Assembly (NCBI GenBank): GCA_018902755.1
Contig: JAHIQI010000043.1
Span: forward strand, 1 to 64,000
Length of the DNA: 64,000 bases
Reading direction: 5' to 3'
Origin: Pseudomonadota bacterium
GTDB lineage: Bacteria; Desulfobacterota; Desulfarculia; Desulfarculales; Desulfarculaceae
Below, piece by piece: positions 15,501-23,573 of the stretch. Made by a program: the position numbers and the translations under genes. Position 1 is the first letter of the stretch. Every line of letters starts with the position of its first letter. Under the pieces are notes generated by a model. It was not told the DNA's origin. It worked only from the letters and a program-made list of their open reading frames with translations, and ran no database searches.

Positions 15501-16613
15501 ATGCTGAAGCAGTTCTCAATTTTTGGCAGCCCCCATGGGAGCGGTAACACCGGCATGCTCGAAGAATTGCGCCGCCGCTGGAGCATCGTCCCCACCTGGA
15601 TCAAGGTGGTGCCGGTGGCCATGCTCTTGGCCGGGCTCAGCCTGGCCCACTTCCTGTTGCTGCCCGTGCGCCCCGATCTCGCGGCCCTGGTGCAGCGCTT
15701 TTTCTTTCTGCCCCTGTTCATGGCCAGCCTGCTCTTCGGCCTCAGGGGCGGCCTTATCTGCGCAGCCCTGATCTGCCTTAATTACCTTGATTTTTTCTCC
15801 GCCCCCACCGCCGGGCGGGCCGCCGCCTTTTTGGTGGTGCTGGAGATGCTGCTCTATTTCCTAACCGGGGCCCTCACCGGCTTTCTGGTGGACCGGGAGC
15901 GCCGCGAGGCCCGGCGAGTGAAGGAGGCCGAGAACCTGGCCCTTTTGGGCCAGGCCGCCGCGGCGGTGGCCCACGAGCTAAAGACCCCGCTCATCGCCAT
16001 CGGCGGCTTCGCCCAGCGCATCCAGCGGGATCTGGAGCCGGACCACCCCTACCGCCACCAGCTCAAGATCATCGTGGACCAGGTGAGCCACATGGAGGCC
16101 CTGCTGCGCCAGATGCTGGACTACACCCGGCCCCTGGAGCTGCGCCTGGTGCCGGTGGAGCTTGCCGGCCTGGTCAAGGAGGTCTTCACCCTCACCGAGG
16201 CCATGGCCAAGGAGCACGCGGTGCGCCTGGCCGACGAGCTGGACGGCCGGGGCCTCAAGGTGCCCGCCGACGCGGGACGCCTCAGGCAGGTGCTGATCAA
16301 CCTGGTGCAAAACGCGGTGCAGGCCTCGCCCCGGGGCGGGGTGGTGGTGGTCAGGGCCCAGGTGGATAAGGAGCGCATCGCCCTGGAGGTCATGGACCAG
16401 GGGCCGGGCATCGCCCCCGAGGATCAGGAAAAGATTTTCTTTCCCTTTTTCACCACCAAGCGGGGGGGCACCGGCCTGGGCCTGGCCATCACCCGCAAGA
16501 ACGTGCTGGCCCACCACGGCCTATTGGAGCTGCAAAGCACTCCGGGCAAGGGCAGCGTCTTTCGGGTGATATTGCCCCGGGTGGACGGGGCTCCGCTCCA
16601 AGAGGCGGGCTAG
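15501..16613 (+). CDS. Membrane-bound sensor histidine kinase (orphan)
   Basis: About 370 residues. Residues 30-130 hold four hydrophobic segments with almost no periplasmic loop (DUF4118-like arrangement), so the signal is probably sensed in or near the membrane. The dimerisation/phospho-acceptor helix is AVAHELKTPL with His158. The ATPase domain shows NLVQNAVQAS (N box), DQGPGI (G1) and FFTTKRGGTGLGLAI (F and G2). The start is uncertain: ATG 15501 or ATG 15555; the frame is open back to 15426. No response regulator gene is adjacent, so its partner lies elsewhere. Its stop overlaps the convergent nadK stop by four bases. Confidence 0.85.
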   Translation: MLKQFSIFGSPHGSGNTGMLEELRRRWSIVPTWIKVVPVAMLLAGLSLAHFLLLPVRPDLAALVQRFFFLPLFMASLLFGLRGGLICAALICLNYLDFFSAPTAGRAAAFLVVLEMLLYFLTGALTGFLVDRERREARRVKEAENLALLGQAAAAVAHELKTPLIAIGGFAQRIQRDLEPDHPYRHQLKIIVDQVSHMEALLRQMLDYTRPLELRLVPVELAGLVKEVFTLTEAMAKEHAVRLADELDGRGLKVPADAGRLRQVLINLVQNAVQASPRGGVVVVRAQVDKERIALEVMDQGPGIAPEDQEKIFFPFFTTKRGGTGLGLAITRKNVLAHHGLLELQSTPGKGSVFRVILPRVDGAPLQEAG

Positions 16614-17464
16614 CCCCAGCGCAGCTTGGTCTTGAGAATCTCGAAGTAGTCCCGGAAGGGTGACTGGATCAGATGCACTACATGCTCCGAGCGCTGGAAG
16701 CGGATCTCGTCGCCGGGCTCCAGCTCCAGGCCCACCTGGCCGTCGCAGGTCAGGGTGGTTTCCTGGGCGCGGTGGCCCAGGGTGACCGAAAGGGTCATGT
16801 CCGGGGCCAGCAGCAGGGGCCGGTTGGTCAGGGTGAAGGAACAGATGGGGGCCACCACGATGCAGTTGAGGGCCGGGTGGCAGATGGGCCCGCCCGCCGA
16901 GAGGTTGTAGGCGGTGGAGCCGGTGGGGGTGGAGATTATCAGGCCGTCGGCCTGGAAAGTGGTGAGCGGGCGTCCGTCCACCACCGCCTCCAGTTCCACG
17001 ATGCGCGCCAAGGCGGCCTTGTTGATCACCAGGTCGTTGAGGGCGGTGAAGCGGGCCAGCTCGACGCCCTGGCGGCGCACCACCCCGTCCAGCATGAGCC
17101 GGGGCGAGGCCTGAAAATGCCCGTCCATCACCTTTTCCATGGCCGGCAAAAGCTCGCCCGGGGCCAAGGCGGTGAGGAATCCCAAGCCGCCCAGGTTCAC
17201 CCCCAGGATGGGCACCGCCTCCAGGCCATTTGCCACCACCTGGCGCACCGCGCCCAGCATGGTGCCGTCGCCGCCCAGGACCACCACCAGCCCGGTGTCC
17301 GCGGGCAGGGGCTTTTCCACACCGTTGCCCGCCATGGGCTCGCCGCCCTTGGCTTCCAGCAGATGAACTCCGGCCCCGCGCCGGGTGAGCCACTGTTCCA
17401 AGCTCCGGGCCTGCTCCTGGGCCGCCGTGGTCTTGGCCTTGTAAATAATAGTAACCTTGGGCAT
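16610..17464 (-). CDS. nadK: NAD(+)/NADH kinase
   Basis: 284 residues. The kinase phosphorylates NAD to NADP in the cytoplasm. GGDGTML (64-70) carries the catalytic Asp66, TALNDLVINK the NAD-binding NE/D motif, and STPTGSTAYNLSAGG the Gly/Ser-rich diagnostic loop. Length is typical of the family (270-305). The ATG at 17464 has GGAGGCTCC-type SD sequence nearby (TTGGAGGCTCC inverse context CAAGGAGCCTCC). It is monocistronic and divergent from the next gene. Confidence 0.93.
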   Translation of the reverse strand: MPKVTIIYKAKTTAAQEQARSLEQWLTRRGAGVHLLEAKGGEPMAGNGVEKPLPADTGLVVVLGGDGTMLGAVRQVVANGLEAVPILGVNLGGLGFLTALAPGELLPAMEKVMDGHFQASPRLMLDGVVRRQGVELARFTALNDLVINKAALARIVELEAVVDGRPLTTFQADGLIISTPTGSTAYNLSAGGPICHPALNCIVVAPICSFTLTNRPLLLAPDMTLSVTLGHRAQETTLTCDGQVGLELEPGDEIRFQRSEHVVHLIQSPFRDYFEILKTKLRWG

Positions 17465-17539
17465 GTTGGAGGCTCCTTGGGGGCAAAGCTAACAAAAAGC
17501 GCCCGCTATAACAACCAGTATGCCATCACGGGGAGTTAG

Positions 17540-18247
17540 ATGGGGGACGATGCATATATCCAGGCGCTGAACCAAGCGGTCAAGCAGGAGATAGTACAGA
17601 ATTATTTCCGGGAGCGCCGCATCATAGAGGAAGAAATCCTCCTGGTGACCGAGGCGGTCAGCGGCCTGTTGGGGGGCTTGTACGCCTGGGAAAAGCACCG
17701 GGCCCGCCTGGGCCGAGCCCTGGGCGACGCGGACATCCGCGAAAAGTTTTTCGACGCCGCCGGGATAATCCCTCCCCGGCCCGAGTCGGTGGCCTCGGCC
17801 GCCCCGGCGGTGGGGCTCACCCCCATCCGGGGGCTGACCAGGGCGGCCCGCTACGCCAGCCTGATCCAGGGGCTTTACAAGGTGCTGGTGGACGAGGCGG
17901 CGGGCCTGGAAGACGAGCGCCAACGGGCCATCAAGCTCATGAAGGAGGTCAACCAGGACATCCTGGCCTTCGAGGCCAACCACGACCTGATGATGCTGGA
18001 GTCCTACCTGCGCTCCATGAACCCGGACGCCTTGCAAAAACGCAAGATCCTGGGGGTCAACTTCACGGCCAAGGAAAAGGCCGTCTCCGCCGAGGCCCTT
18101 TCCTTCAAGCCGCTCAAGGCCAAGGATATGATCCTGGAGGACCCCCTGCCCAAGCCCAAGCAGGTGTCCCAGGTCATGGAGCAGGTGGGCGGTCTGCTCA
18201 AGCAGGCCCTGAAACGCAACCCCCAGGCGGGCGCGGAGTTCTTCTAG
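17540..18247 (+). CDS. Conserved-looking cytoplasmic hypothetical protein
   Basis: A 235-residue protein, predominantly helical and rich in charged residues (IQALNQAVKQEIVQNYFRER, EDERQRAIKLMKEVNQDIL). No signal peptide, membrane span or known motif is seen. The repeated pattern of amphipathic helices suggests a coiled-coil or adaptor protein. GGGGAG precedes the ATG at 17540 by seven bases. It is divergent from nadK and 65 bases ahead of the CoA-transferase genes. I do not recognise a family. Confidence 0.65.
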   Translation: MGDDAYIQALNQAVKQEIVQNYFRERRIIEEEILLVTEAVSGLLGGLYAWEKHRARLGRALGDADIREKFFDAAGIIPPRPESVASAAPAVGLTPIRGLTRAARYASLIQGLYKVLVDEAAGLEDERQRAIKLMKEVNQDILAFEANHDLMMLESYLRSMNPDALQKRKILGVNFTAKEKAVSAEALSFKPLKAKDMILEDPLPKPKQVSQVMEQVGGLLKQALKRNPQAGAEFF

Positions 18248-18312
18248 CGCCTTGTGCATCAATGGGCCGATCTGCTATGCCTGAATAGCTTGATTCCAGA
18301 CCGAGGAGTTTC

Positions 18313-19239
18313 ATGGGCAAGGCGCGCGACAAGGTGAAAAGCCTGTCCCAGGCGGTGGGGGAGTTGGTTCGCCCCGGCGACAGCGTGGCTCTTTCCGCCG
18401 CCCTGGAGGGCTTCATCCCCTACGCCTCGGCCCATGAGATCATCCGCCAGGGTATCGGCCCGCTGACCCTGGTGGCCCCCATCTCCAACATCAGCATAGA
18501 CCAGATGATCGGCGCGGGGCTGGTGGAGCGGGTGATCGCCGCCTGGGTGGGCAACGTGAGCACCGGCATCGGCTACAACTTCCGCCGGGCGGTGGAAGAC
18601 GGCCTGCCCCGGCCCCTGGAGGTGCTGGACCACAGCAACTTCTCCATCACCCTGGCCTTGGAGGCCGGGGCCCGGGGCCTGCCCATGGCCGTGGGCCGCT
18701 CGCCCCTGGGCAGCGGCATGGCCCTGGAGAATCCCCAGTTCAAGAGCTTCACCTGCCCCCACTCCGGCCAAAAGCTCCTGGCCATCCAGGCGGTGAACCC
18801 GGACGTGGCCCTGATCCACGTGCAGCGGGCCGACAAGGAAGGCAACTGTCAGGTGTGGGGGGCGGCGGGCTTCACCAAGCAGGCGGCCATGGCCAGCCGC
18901 CGGGTGCTGGTCACCTGCGAGGAGCTCGTGGACAGCGAGGTGATCCGCCGCGACCCGGACCGCACCCTGGTGACGGGCCTGTTGGTGGACGCGGTGTGCG
19001 AGGTGCCCTGGGGGGCCCACCCCGCCCCGGTGCAGGGCTATTACGATTTGGACAACCAGTATTACCTGGACTACGCGGCCGCCACCCGGGACCCGGCCCA
19101 GGCCAAGGCTTGGCAGGCCGAGTGGGTGGACGGCCTGCGCGGGCGCGAGGATTACGTGGCCAAGCTGGGCGGCCCCCGTTTGCAGGGGCTCATGGTCAGC
19201 CACAGCCGCCCCAGCGCGCCCCTGGAGTACGGCTGGTGA
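18313..19239 (+). CDS. CoA-transferase, alpha subunit (family I, glutaconate CoA-transferase-like)
   Basis: 308 residues. Family I CoA-transferases move CoA between carboxylic acids through a covalent glutamyl-CoA intermediate. The alpha subunit signature includes VRPGDSVALS near residue 20, RRAVEDGLPRPLEVLDHSNF, and the DVALIHVQRADKEGNCQVWG strand that is typical of GctA/PcaI-type subunits. It overlaps the beta subunit gene (GTGA), giving a heteromer. AGGAG lies upstream of the ATG. The acid used is unknown; nearness to an aryl-CoA reductase operon suggests activation of aromatic or dicarboxylic acids, but this is inference. Confidence 0.85.
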   Translation: MGKARDKVKSLSQAVGELVRPGDSVALSAALEGFIPYASAHEIIRQGIGPLTLVAPISNISIDQMIGAGLVERVIAAWVGNVSTGIGYNFRRAVEDGLPRPLEVLDHSNFSITLALEAGARGLPMAVGRSPLGSGMALENPQFKSFTCPHSGQKLLAIQAVNPDVALIHVQRADKEGNCQVWGAAGFTKQAAMASRRVLVTCEELVDSEVIRRDPDRTLVTGLLVDAVCEVPWGAHPAPVQGYYDLDNQYYLDYAAATRDPAQAKAWQAEWVDGLRGREDYVAKLGGPRLQGLMVSHSRPSAPLEYGW

Positions 19240-19991
19240 GCGGCTACACCTCTGGCGAGATCATGGTCACCGCCGCCGCGCGCCAAATCAGCGACGGCGA
19301 CGTGGTGTTCGTGGGCATGCGTTTGCCGCTGTTGGCCTTCATGCTGGCCAAACAGACTCATGCGCCCAACGCCCTGGGCCTGTTCGAAAACGGGGTGCTG
19401 CGCGACCGCCCCGCCGCCGCGCCGATCATCACCATGGGCGATGCGCCCAACCAGGCCGGGGCGCTGTGTCTGCGCGGCCTGGACGAGGTGATGAGCCTGC
19501 TCTCCGGGGGGCGGGTGGATTTGGGCTTCATCGGCGGGGCCCAGGTGGACCAGTGGGGCAACGTGAACACCCACCGGGCCATCAAGCCCGACGGCGGGGT
19601 GGTGCGCCTGCCCGGCTCGGGCGGCGGGGCGGACATCGCCTGCCTGGCCCATCGCCTGCTGATCATCATGAACCACGAGCGCCGCCGCCTGGTGCCCCAG
19701 GTGGACTACATCACTTCCCCCGGCTGGGGGCCCCACCCCGGCTGGCGCGGGGAGCAGGGCCTCACCCGGGGCGGCCCGGCGGCGCTGATCACCTCCCTGG
19801 GGGTGTTCACCTTCCCCCAGGGCCGGGCCGAGTTGGCCGCCTTGCATCCCGGGGTGAGCCTGGAGCAGGCGGCCCAGGCCACCGGCTGGGAGCTGACTTG
19901 CCTCCCCGATCTGGAAACCACCCCGGAGCCAACCGCCGAAGAACTGGAAATAATTAGGCGTTTCGACCCCAAGCGGTTCTGGACCGCCTGA
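19236..19991 (+). CDS. CoA-transferase, beta subunit (family I)
   Basis: 251 residues. GLFENGVL holds the probable catalytic glutamate of the (S/F)ENG motif; DLGFIGGAQVDQWGNVNTH and the GSGGGADIA glycine loop are typical of GctB/PcaJ-type subunits. The start GTG at 19236 overlaps the alpha-subunit stop and has GGAG eight bases upstream. The pair is followed after only nine bases by the promoter of the DUF2080/GNAT module, with no terminator visible. Confidence 0.85.
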   Translation: MSGYTSGEIMVTAAARQISDGDVVFVGMRLPLLAFMLAKQTHAPNALGLFENGVLRDRPAAAPIITMGDAPNQAGALCLRGLDEVMSLLSGGRVDLGFIGGAQVDQWGNVNTHRAIKPDGGVVRLPGSGGGADIACLAHRLLIIMNHERRRLVPQVDYITSPGWGPHPGWRGEQGLTRGGPAALITSLGVFTFPQGRAELAALHPGVSLEQAAQATGWELTCLPDLETTPEPTAEELEIIRRFDPKRFWTA

Positions 19992-19999
19992 TTTTTTGG

Positions 20000-20068
20000 T
20001 TGACAATTTTCCCAGGCTGACCTATCGTCACAATGTAGCTATAAATTAGTTATTATGTAGCATAGATT
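20000..20068 (+). promoter_or_regulatory. Promoter and three 11-bp-period repeats upstream of first DUF2080/GNAT module
   Basis: TTGACA (20000-20005) and TATCGT (20023-20028) are 17 bases apart, a plausible sigma70 promoter. Directly after it come three tandem 11-base units starting TAGCTAT (20036), TAGTTAT (20047) and TAGCATA (20058). The same arrangement, with five units, lies in front of the second module at 23574-23665. The 11-base period puts each unit on the same face of the helix, as expected for an operator bound cooperatively. The AbrB-like module protein is the obvious candidate binder (inference). Confidence 0.65.
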
Positions 20069-20131
20069 CTTGGCCCCCCAATTAAGGTCGGCCAGGGCCC
20101 CAACCCAATAACCGCCGAGGGCCTCAGGAGC

Positions 20132-20332
20132 ATGAGCGAAACTGACAATGCATCCCGCCGGGAGCGTTCCGGACCCGAGGAACGGACCTCCGATCCTCGT
20201 CACAAGGCCAAATTCGAGGTCTACGGTGAAGAGATGATCGAGAAAGAGGTCAAGCAGAGCGGCAACTCCGGCAGGGTATACCTGCCCCCGGAGTGGGTTG
20301 GCAAAAACGTTAAAATCATCCGCATTGACTAA
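20132..20332 (+). CDS. DUF2080-like (AbrB/MazE-like) small DNA-binding protein, copy 1
   Basis: 66 residues: a variable polar N-terminus, then YGEEMIEKEVKQSGNSGRVY and LPPEWVGKNVKIIRID. The stretch KQSGNSGRVYLPPEWVGK resembles the DUF2080 'transposase-associated' family known mainly from archaea, and the swapped-hairpin AbrB/MazE pattern (x-x-GNS-x-x-V-x-L-P). No transposase is present here. The ATG has AGGAGC upstream. Fourteen bases later a GNAT acetyltransferase begins. A near-identical copy is encoded at 23728-23937 with its own GNAT partner, and both share the repeat-containing promoter. Probable role: autoregulator or antitoxin-like partner of the GNAT (inference). Confidence 0.7.
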   Translation: MSETDNASRRERSGPEERTSDPRHKAKFEVYGEEMIEKEVKQSGNSGRVYLPPEWVGKNVKIIRID

Positions 20333-20346
20333 AGGCGAGGCGACAA

Positions 20347-20778
20347 GTGCCCTTGAATCTACGCCCCATGACTCAAAACGACCTCGGTGATGTCCAACGC
20401 ATTCAAGCGCGCATCACCCGTCAGCCGGTCCCCCAGCCCTGGATGGACATGCTGGCCGAGCACATAGACAAGATCTACCGCCTGGCCTTCGTGGCCGAAG
20501 AGGGCGGCGCGATTTTGGGCTTCATACTGGGCGAGATAAAGATCGGCGGCTTCGGCACCGAGCTCTCCGGCTGGCTGGAGTTGGTGGGGGTGGAACCGGA
20601 CAACATGGGCTCCGGGGTGGGCGCTTCCCTGGTGGAGGCCCTGTTCGGCGCCCTGCGCGAGCGCGGCGTGCAGGAGATATACACCGCGGTGCGTTGGGAC
20701 TCCGGCGACATGCTGGCCTTCTTCAAGAAGCTGGGCTTCGACCAGAGCGCCTTCATCAATCTGCGCCTCAAAACTTAG
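20347..20778 (+). CDS. GNAT-family N-acetyltransferase, copy 1
   Basis: 143 residues with the GNAT fold: NLRPMTQNDLGDVQRIQARI start, GFILGEIKIGG strand and the acetyl-CoA loop MGSGVGASLVEAL, where the usual Arg/Gln at the first position of motif A is Met. The C-terminal YTAVRWDSGDMLAFFKKLGF is typical of RimI-like enzymes. The GTG start has a GGCGAGG site. It is about three-quarters identical to the copy at 23960. The substrate is unknown; protein lysine or N-terminal acylation, or a small molecule, are both possible. Confidence 0.8.
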   Translation: MPLNLRPMTQNDLGDVQRIQARITRQPVPQPWMDMLAEHIDKIYRLAFVAEEGGAILGFILGEIKIGGFGTELSGWLELVGVEPDNMGSGVGASLVEALFGALRERGVQEIYTAVRWDSGDMLAFFKKLGFDQSAFINLRLKT

Positions 20779-21197
20779 GCATCCTTGCGGGTTGCCCTGC
20801 CTCGCGGCCGGGCGCCCGCAATCCACCGCCTCACCAGCCTTTCATCGACCAAGGCACGCACCAAGCAAGCACTGAACGGACCGGCCGGCCAACCACGCTC
20901 CCTGGCCGCTACGGCCCGAGGATCCCCTCCCCGGCCTAGCCTGCACATTTCATGAGAGCCGTGCGTCCGGCTTTTCCAGCCGCCGGCGTACCGCGTTGCC
21001 GACTGCGCCATAAATACTGGTTTGTGATCCAATGCCACCCAACCCCCATGAAATATACGAGCTAGGGGGTGGCAATTTCCCGGCAAGTTTGGCTACAATG
21101 GAATCCATATAGAATTATAGGAATTTCATCCTGGCAACCACATCCGCCCAACAAGGAGGGAAGGTCCGCTAACCTCTCAACCGGAAAGGGGGGTTTC
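20779..21197. other. 419-base gene-free region downstream of the first GNAT
   Basis: Bases 20779-20946 contain no recognisable signal beyond short GC-rich inverted repeats (for example GGCCGGGCGCC region). Bases 20947-21054 are a short member of the repeat family described separately. Bases 21100-21197 lead into the next gene, with AAAGGGGGG just before its ATG. No clear promoter is visible. Confidence 0.5.
20947..21054. repeat. Short copy (copy D) of the interspersed palindromic repeat
   Basis: The left end ATTTCATGA (20947-20955) and right end CCATGAAAT (21046-21054) are inverted with one mismatch. Next to the left end, GTGCGTCCGGCT and CCGCGTTGC match the larger copy at 60465-60726, and ATAAATACT at its centre-right also matches. 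It looks like an internal-deletion derivative of that copy. Flanks contain CCTAGC on the left and GCTAGG on the right, extending the symmetry. Confidence 0.65.
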
Positions 21198-22199
21198 ATG
21201 AAACAAATCCAACTGACCCATCCCCAGGACCAAGCGACCCTTTCTTCCAGCAATCGCCGCCTGCAGTGGGAGCCGGTCCGCGACCTCGCCTGGTCCGGTC
21301 AGCTACGCTACGTCTTGGTCGTATCGGCCACGCGCCCAGGCCCCCGGCCGGGACGCCGGACCAAGCCTTTGCCGCTTTTCACCAGCAAGGAACTCAGGCG
21401 CAGCTTCTTCGACCTCCCCATCCGCGAAAAGGGCCTAAAACCGGGCCGGACCTATTGGTGGCAGGTACGGGCCATGGACCGCGACGGCCAGGTCGCGGCC
21501 GCAAGTGAAAAGCGCCGCTTCAAGGTGGAAAAAACCGTCGAGGCGGTCACCGAGGTCAGGGGCGAAATTCACTTGCCTGAAGGCAGCCACTACCTGAACG
21601 CCGAGTTCGGCAACGTATTGGCGCCGCCTCTTTGGGCCGGCTTGCGCGAGAATATGATACCTCCCGCGCCGGTGGTCTGGGGCAAGCCGGTCAGGGTTCG
21701 CATGCGCGGGGACCTGGGCTCCGAGGACACCGGCGCCCCTCCAGAGGGCCCAGGCGCCACCGAGCCCCTGGCCATGGTGTGGGGCCACGAAGCCGCCGAG
21801 GTGTACCTCCCTTATTACCTGGCGCGCAACGCCTCCCTTTCCTGGGACTTTAGCTACATAGACGGCTGCCAATGGGTTCTTTTGCAGGTCAGCGGCCAGG
21901 ACGGCTTTAGCGAACCCAACGACGGCAACGTCCTGGAAGACGCCGGCGTTACCAACTATTACTGGGGGCCGCCGCCCATGGGCTCGCTTATACCTGCCCA
22001 AGAAATAGATTTACTACGGGGCTTGGATGCCACCCTTTCCGTCTTGCCACCCAGCGAGTTGATTCCCGAAATAGTGCGCCGGATCAGGACCGTGCCCTGC
22101 AATGAAGACCGGCAGCCGGTGGACCTGGCCTCGGACCCGGTCACCATACGTTGCGTGCGCTACCCGGTGGTCGATATCGGCGCGCTGACCGTGGAGTGA
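21198..22199 (+). CDS. Unrecognised protein with N-terminal fibronectin-III-like domain
   Basis: 333 residues. Residues 1-115 look like a fibronectin type III domain: LTHPQDQATLSSSNRRLQWE, then LRYVLVVSAT and the closing LKPGRTYWWQVRAMDRDGQV. The rest has no known motif, but contains short aromatic strands (YLPYYLARNASLSWDFSYID, TNYYWGPPPMG). There is no signal peptide or membrane segment, so it may be cytoplasmic despite the surface-type domain. The ATG at 21198 with AAAGGGGGG is chosen over the extension to 21069. It is followed after 27 bases by another unrecognised gene. Its codon use is similar to its neighbours. Confidence 0.7.
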   Translation: MKQIQLTHPQDQATLSSSNRRLQWEPVRDLAWSGQLRYVLVVSATRPGPRPGRRTKPLPLFTSKELRRSFFDLPIREKGLKPGRTYWWQVRAMDRDGQVAAASEKRRFKVEKTVEAVTEVRGEIHLPEGSHYLNAEFGNVLAPPLWAGLRENMIPPAPVVWGKPVRVRMRGDLGSEDTGAPPEGPGATEPLAMVWGHEAAEVYLPYYLARNASLSWDFSYIDGCQWVLLQVSGQDGFSEPNDGNVLEDAGVTNYYWGPPPMGSLIPAQEIDLLRGLDATLSVLPPSELIPEIVRRIRTVPCNEDRQPVDLASDPVTIRCVRYPVVDIGALTVE

Positions 22200-22226
22200 A
22201 CCTGGGGCGACCATCCCGGCCGGGTG

Positions 22227-23222
22227 ATGGATTTCTCCCTTCTCTTTGAGGAGCCCTTTCCCAACGTCCTAGCCATGCGTCTGGACGAGGAAACCGGGAC
22301 CATGGTGCCGGTCACCGCCCCATCAACTTTGTTGATCTACGCCCCACCCCTTCCTTCCCTGATGCATGAGAGCTCCTGCGTCAATCTGAGCCTGACCATG
22401 AACGGCGAGCCGGTGGAGCGGCAAAACCGCGTCTGCCTGGCTTCGGGCCATCCCGTCTGCGATTGTTATGTGATACCCCTTGACCCCTGGCCCAGGGTCG
22501 CGGGCTATGACTTTAGGCTGACCCAGGAATGGCACGGCGGTATGTCTTACAACGCCCTGTGGGATTTTCTGGACCCCGGCTTGGTCGCCGCGGTAATACC
22601 GGGGGTGCACCCATCCTGGCATTATTGCGGGGGGGTGTATCAGGATTACGACTCGCTTTACGGCAGGGAGGACCTGCCCGAAGAGTGCACCGACTCGCCG
22701 TTTTACTACTACCACGCGCTCACCGGCAACTGCCTCCCCCGCGGCATCGTGGGCAACTGGGGCTCGCCGGTCACCACGGGCATCGGCCGGTTCAACGACT
22801 TCCTGAGCCAAACCTTTAGGGGAACCCGCACCGTGGCCCACGATCTATCGGGAGGCACGGTAGAGGAATTTTACCTGGACGAGCCGCCGGGCGAGCAGGA
22901 GGTGGTGGTGCGTTTCGAAACCGACAACCCCAGTGAGCTTAGGTTCATCCTGGCCAACACCCACTATCCGGTCACCATGCGCGAGACCAGAGGCTCCCAC
23001 GAGGTGCGCTGGCAGGTCAGGTACCTGGACGGCTTCGCCGCCGGTCTGTTTACCACCGGCCGCTCGGTGAATATCTTCTACGGTGGGCGCAGGGGCACCT
23101 CGGCGGGCCGGTCGCGCTTAAACCCGCCCCAGTTGGAGATATGGCTTTCGATCCTGGTAGGACGGACCACACGCAACGGGGAGGTCTGGGCCGATATTCA
23201 TTACGACCTGCGGGCGGAGTGA
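22227..23222 (+). CDS. Unrecognised 331-residue protein paired with the FN3-like gene
   Basis: About 331 residues with unusual composition: many Tyr, Trp, His and Cys (HPSWHYCGGVYQDYDSLY, CTDSPFYYYHALTGNCLP), and beta-rich C-terminal half (VVVRFETDNPSELRFILANT, EVRWQVRYLDGFAAGLF). No signal peptide is seen, and no family is recognised. GTG 22224 or ATG 22227 may be the start; neither has a strong ribosome site, suggesting translational coupling to the gene 27 bases upstream. The pair lies between the two DUF2080/GNAT modules and may be a cargo or target of that system (inference). Confidence 0.65.
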   Translation: MDFSLLFEEPFPNVLAMRLDEETGTMVPVTAPSTLLIYAPPLPSLMHESSCVNLSLTMNGEPVERQNRVCLASGHPVCDCYVIPLDPWPRVAGYDFRLTQEWHGGMSYNALWDFLDPGLVAAVIPGVHPSWHYCGGVYQDYDSLYGREDLPEECTDSPFYYYHALTGNCLPRGIVGNWGSPVTTGIGRFNDFLSQTFRGTRTVAHDLSGGTVEEFYLDEPPGEQEVVVRFETDNPSELRFILANTHYPVTMRETRGSHEVRWQVRYLDGFAAGLFTTGRSVNIFYGGRRGTSAGRSRLNPPQLEIWLSILVGRTTRNGEVWADIHYDLRAE

Positions 23223-23573
23223 TCGCTTAACCAGGCCCGGGGCGGCCCATTCCAAAGGCTCCTCTGGTACCTTATTGGAAATACGTGCCGATACGGCCCA
23301 GGCCGCCGGCGACCTCTCCCGGCCCGTTCCCAAAACCGGCAAACCCTAGGCAGGAAATCAGCATAACCAATAGATAATTCACTAATTATTCAGCCATACC
23401 CATGGGGAGGCGTGAGTGAATTTGTTTGTTTTGTTATGTCATAAATGACATACTGTCTTCGCTATGTCAAAATTGACATATTTTTTCTAGGCCAACTTGG
23501 AAGGCAATTGTTTGTAATTATTGTTGATTAAAGTTCGCACCCGCCGAGCGCCCCTGCCGGGGAAAATTTCCGG
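23223..23573. other. Gene-free AT-rich region upstream of the second module
   Basis: About 350 bases without a gene. Bases 23350-23530 are clearly AT-rich. They hold two perfect palindromes, annotated separately at 23435-23480. No terminator for the preceding gene pair is evident. The promoter of the second DUF2080/GNAT module begins at 23574. Confidence 0.5.
23435..23480. promoter_or_regulatory. Two perfect 18-bp palindromes (putative operator pair)
   Basis: TATGTCATAAATGACATA (23435-23452) and TATGTCAAAATTGACATA (23463-23480) are both perfect inverted repeats, TATGTCAW-AA-WTGACATA, with centres 28 bases apart. Such repeated dyads are the normal binding sites of dimeric winged-helix or TetR-type regulators. 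They lie about 95 bases upstream of the promoter at 23574. Which protein binds is unknown. Confidence 0.6.

Noticed and set aside
20132..20332. Transposon passenger, as the DUF2080 name suggests
   Set aside because: No transposase, inverted ends or target duplication flank the gene, and its partner is a GNAT in both copies.
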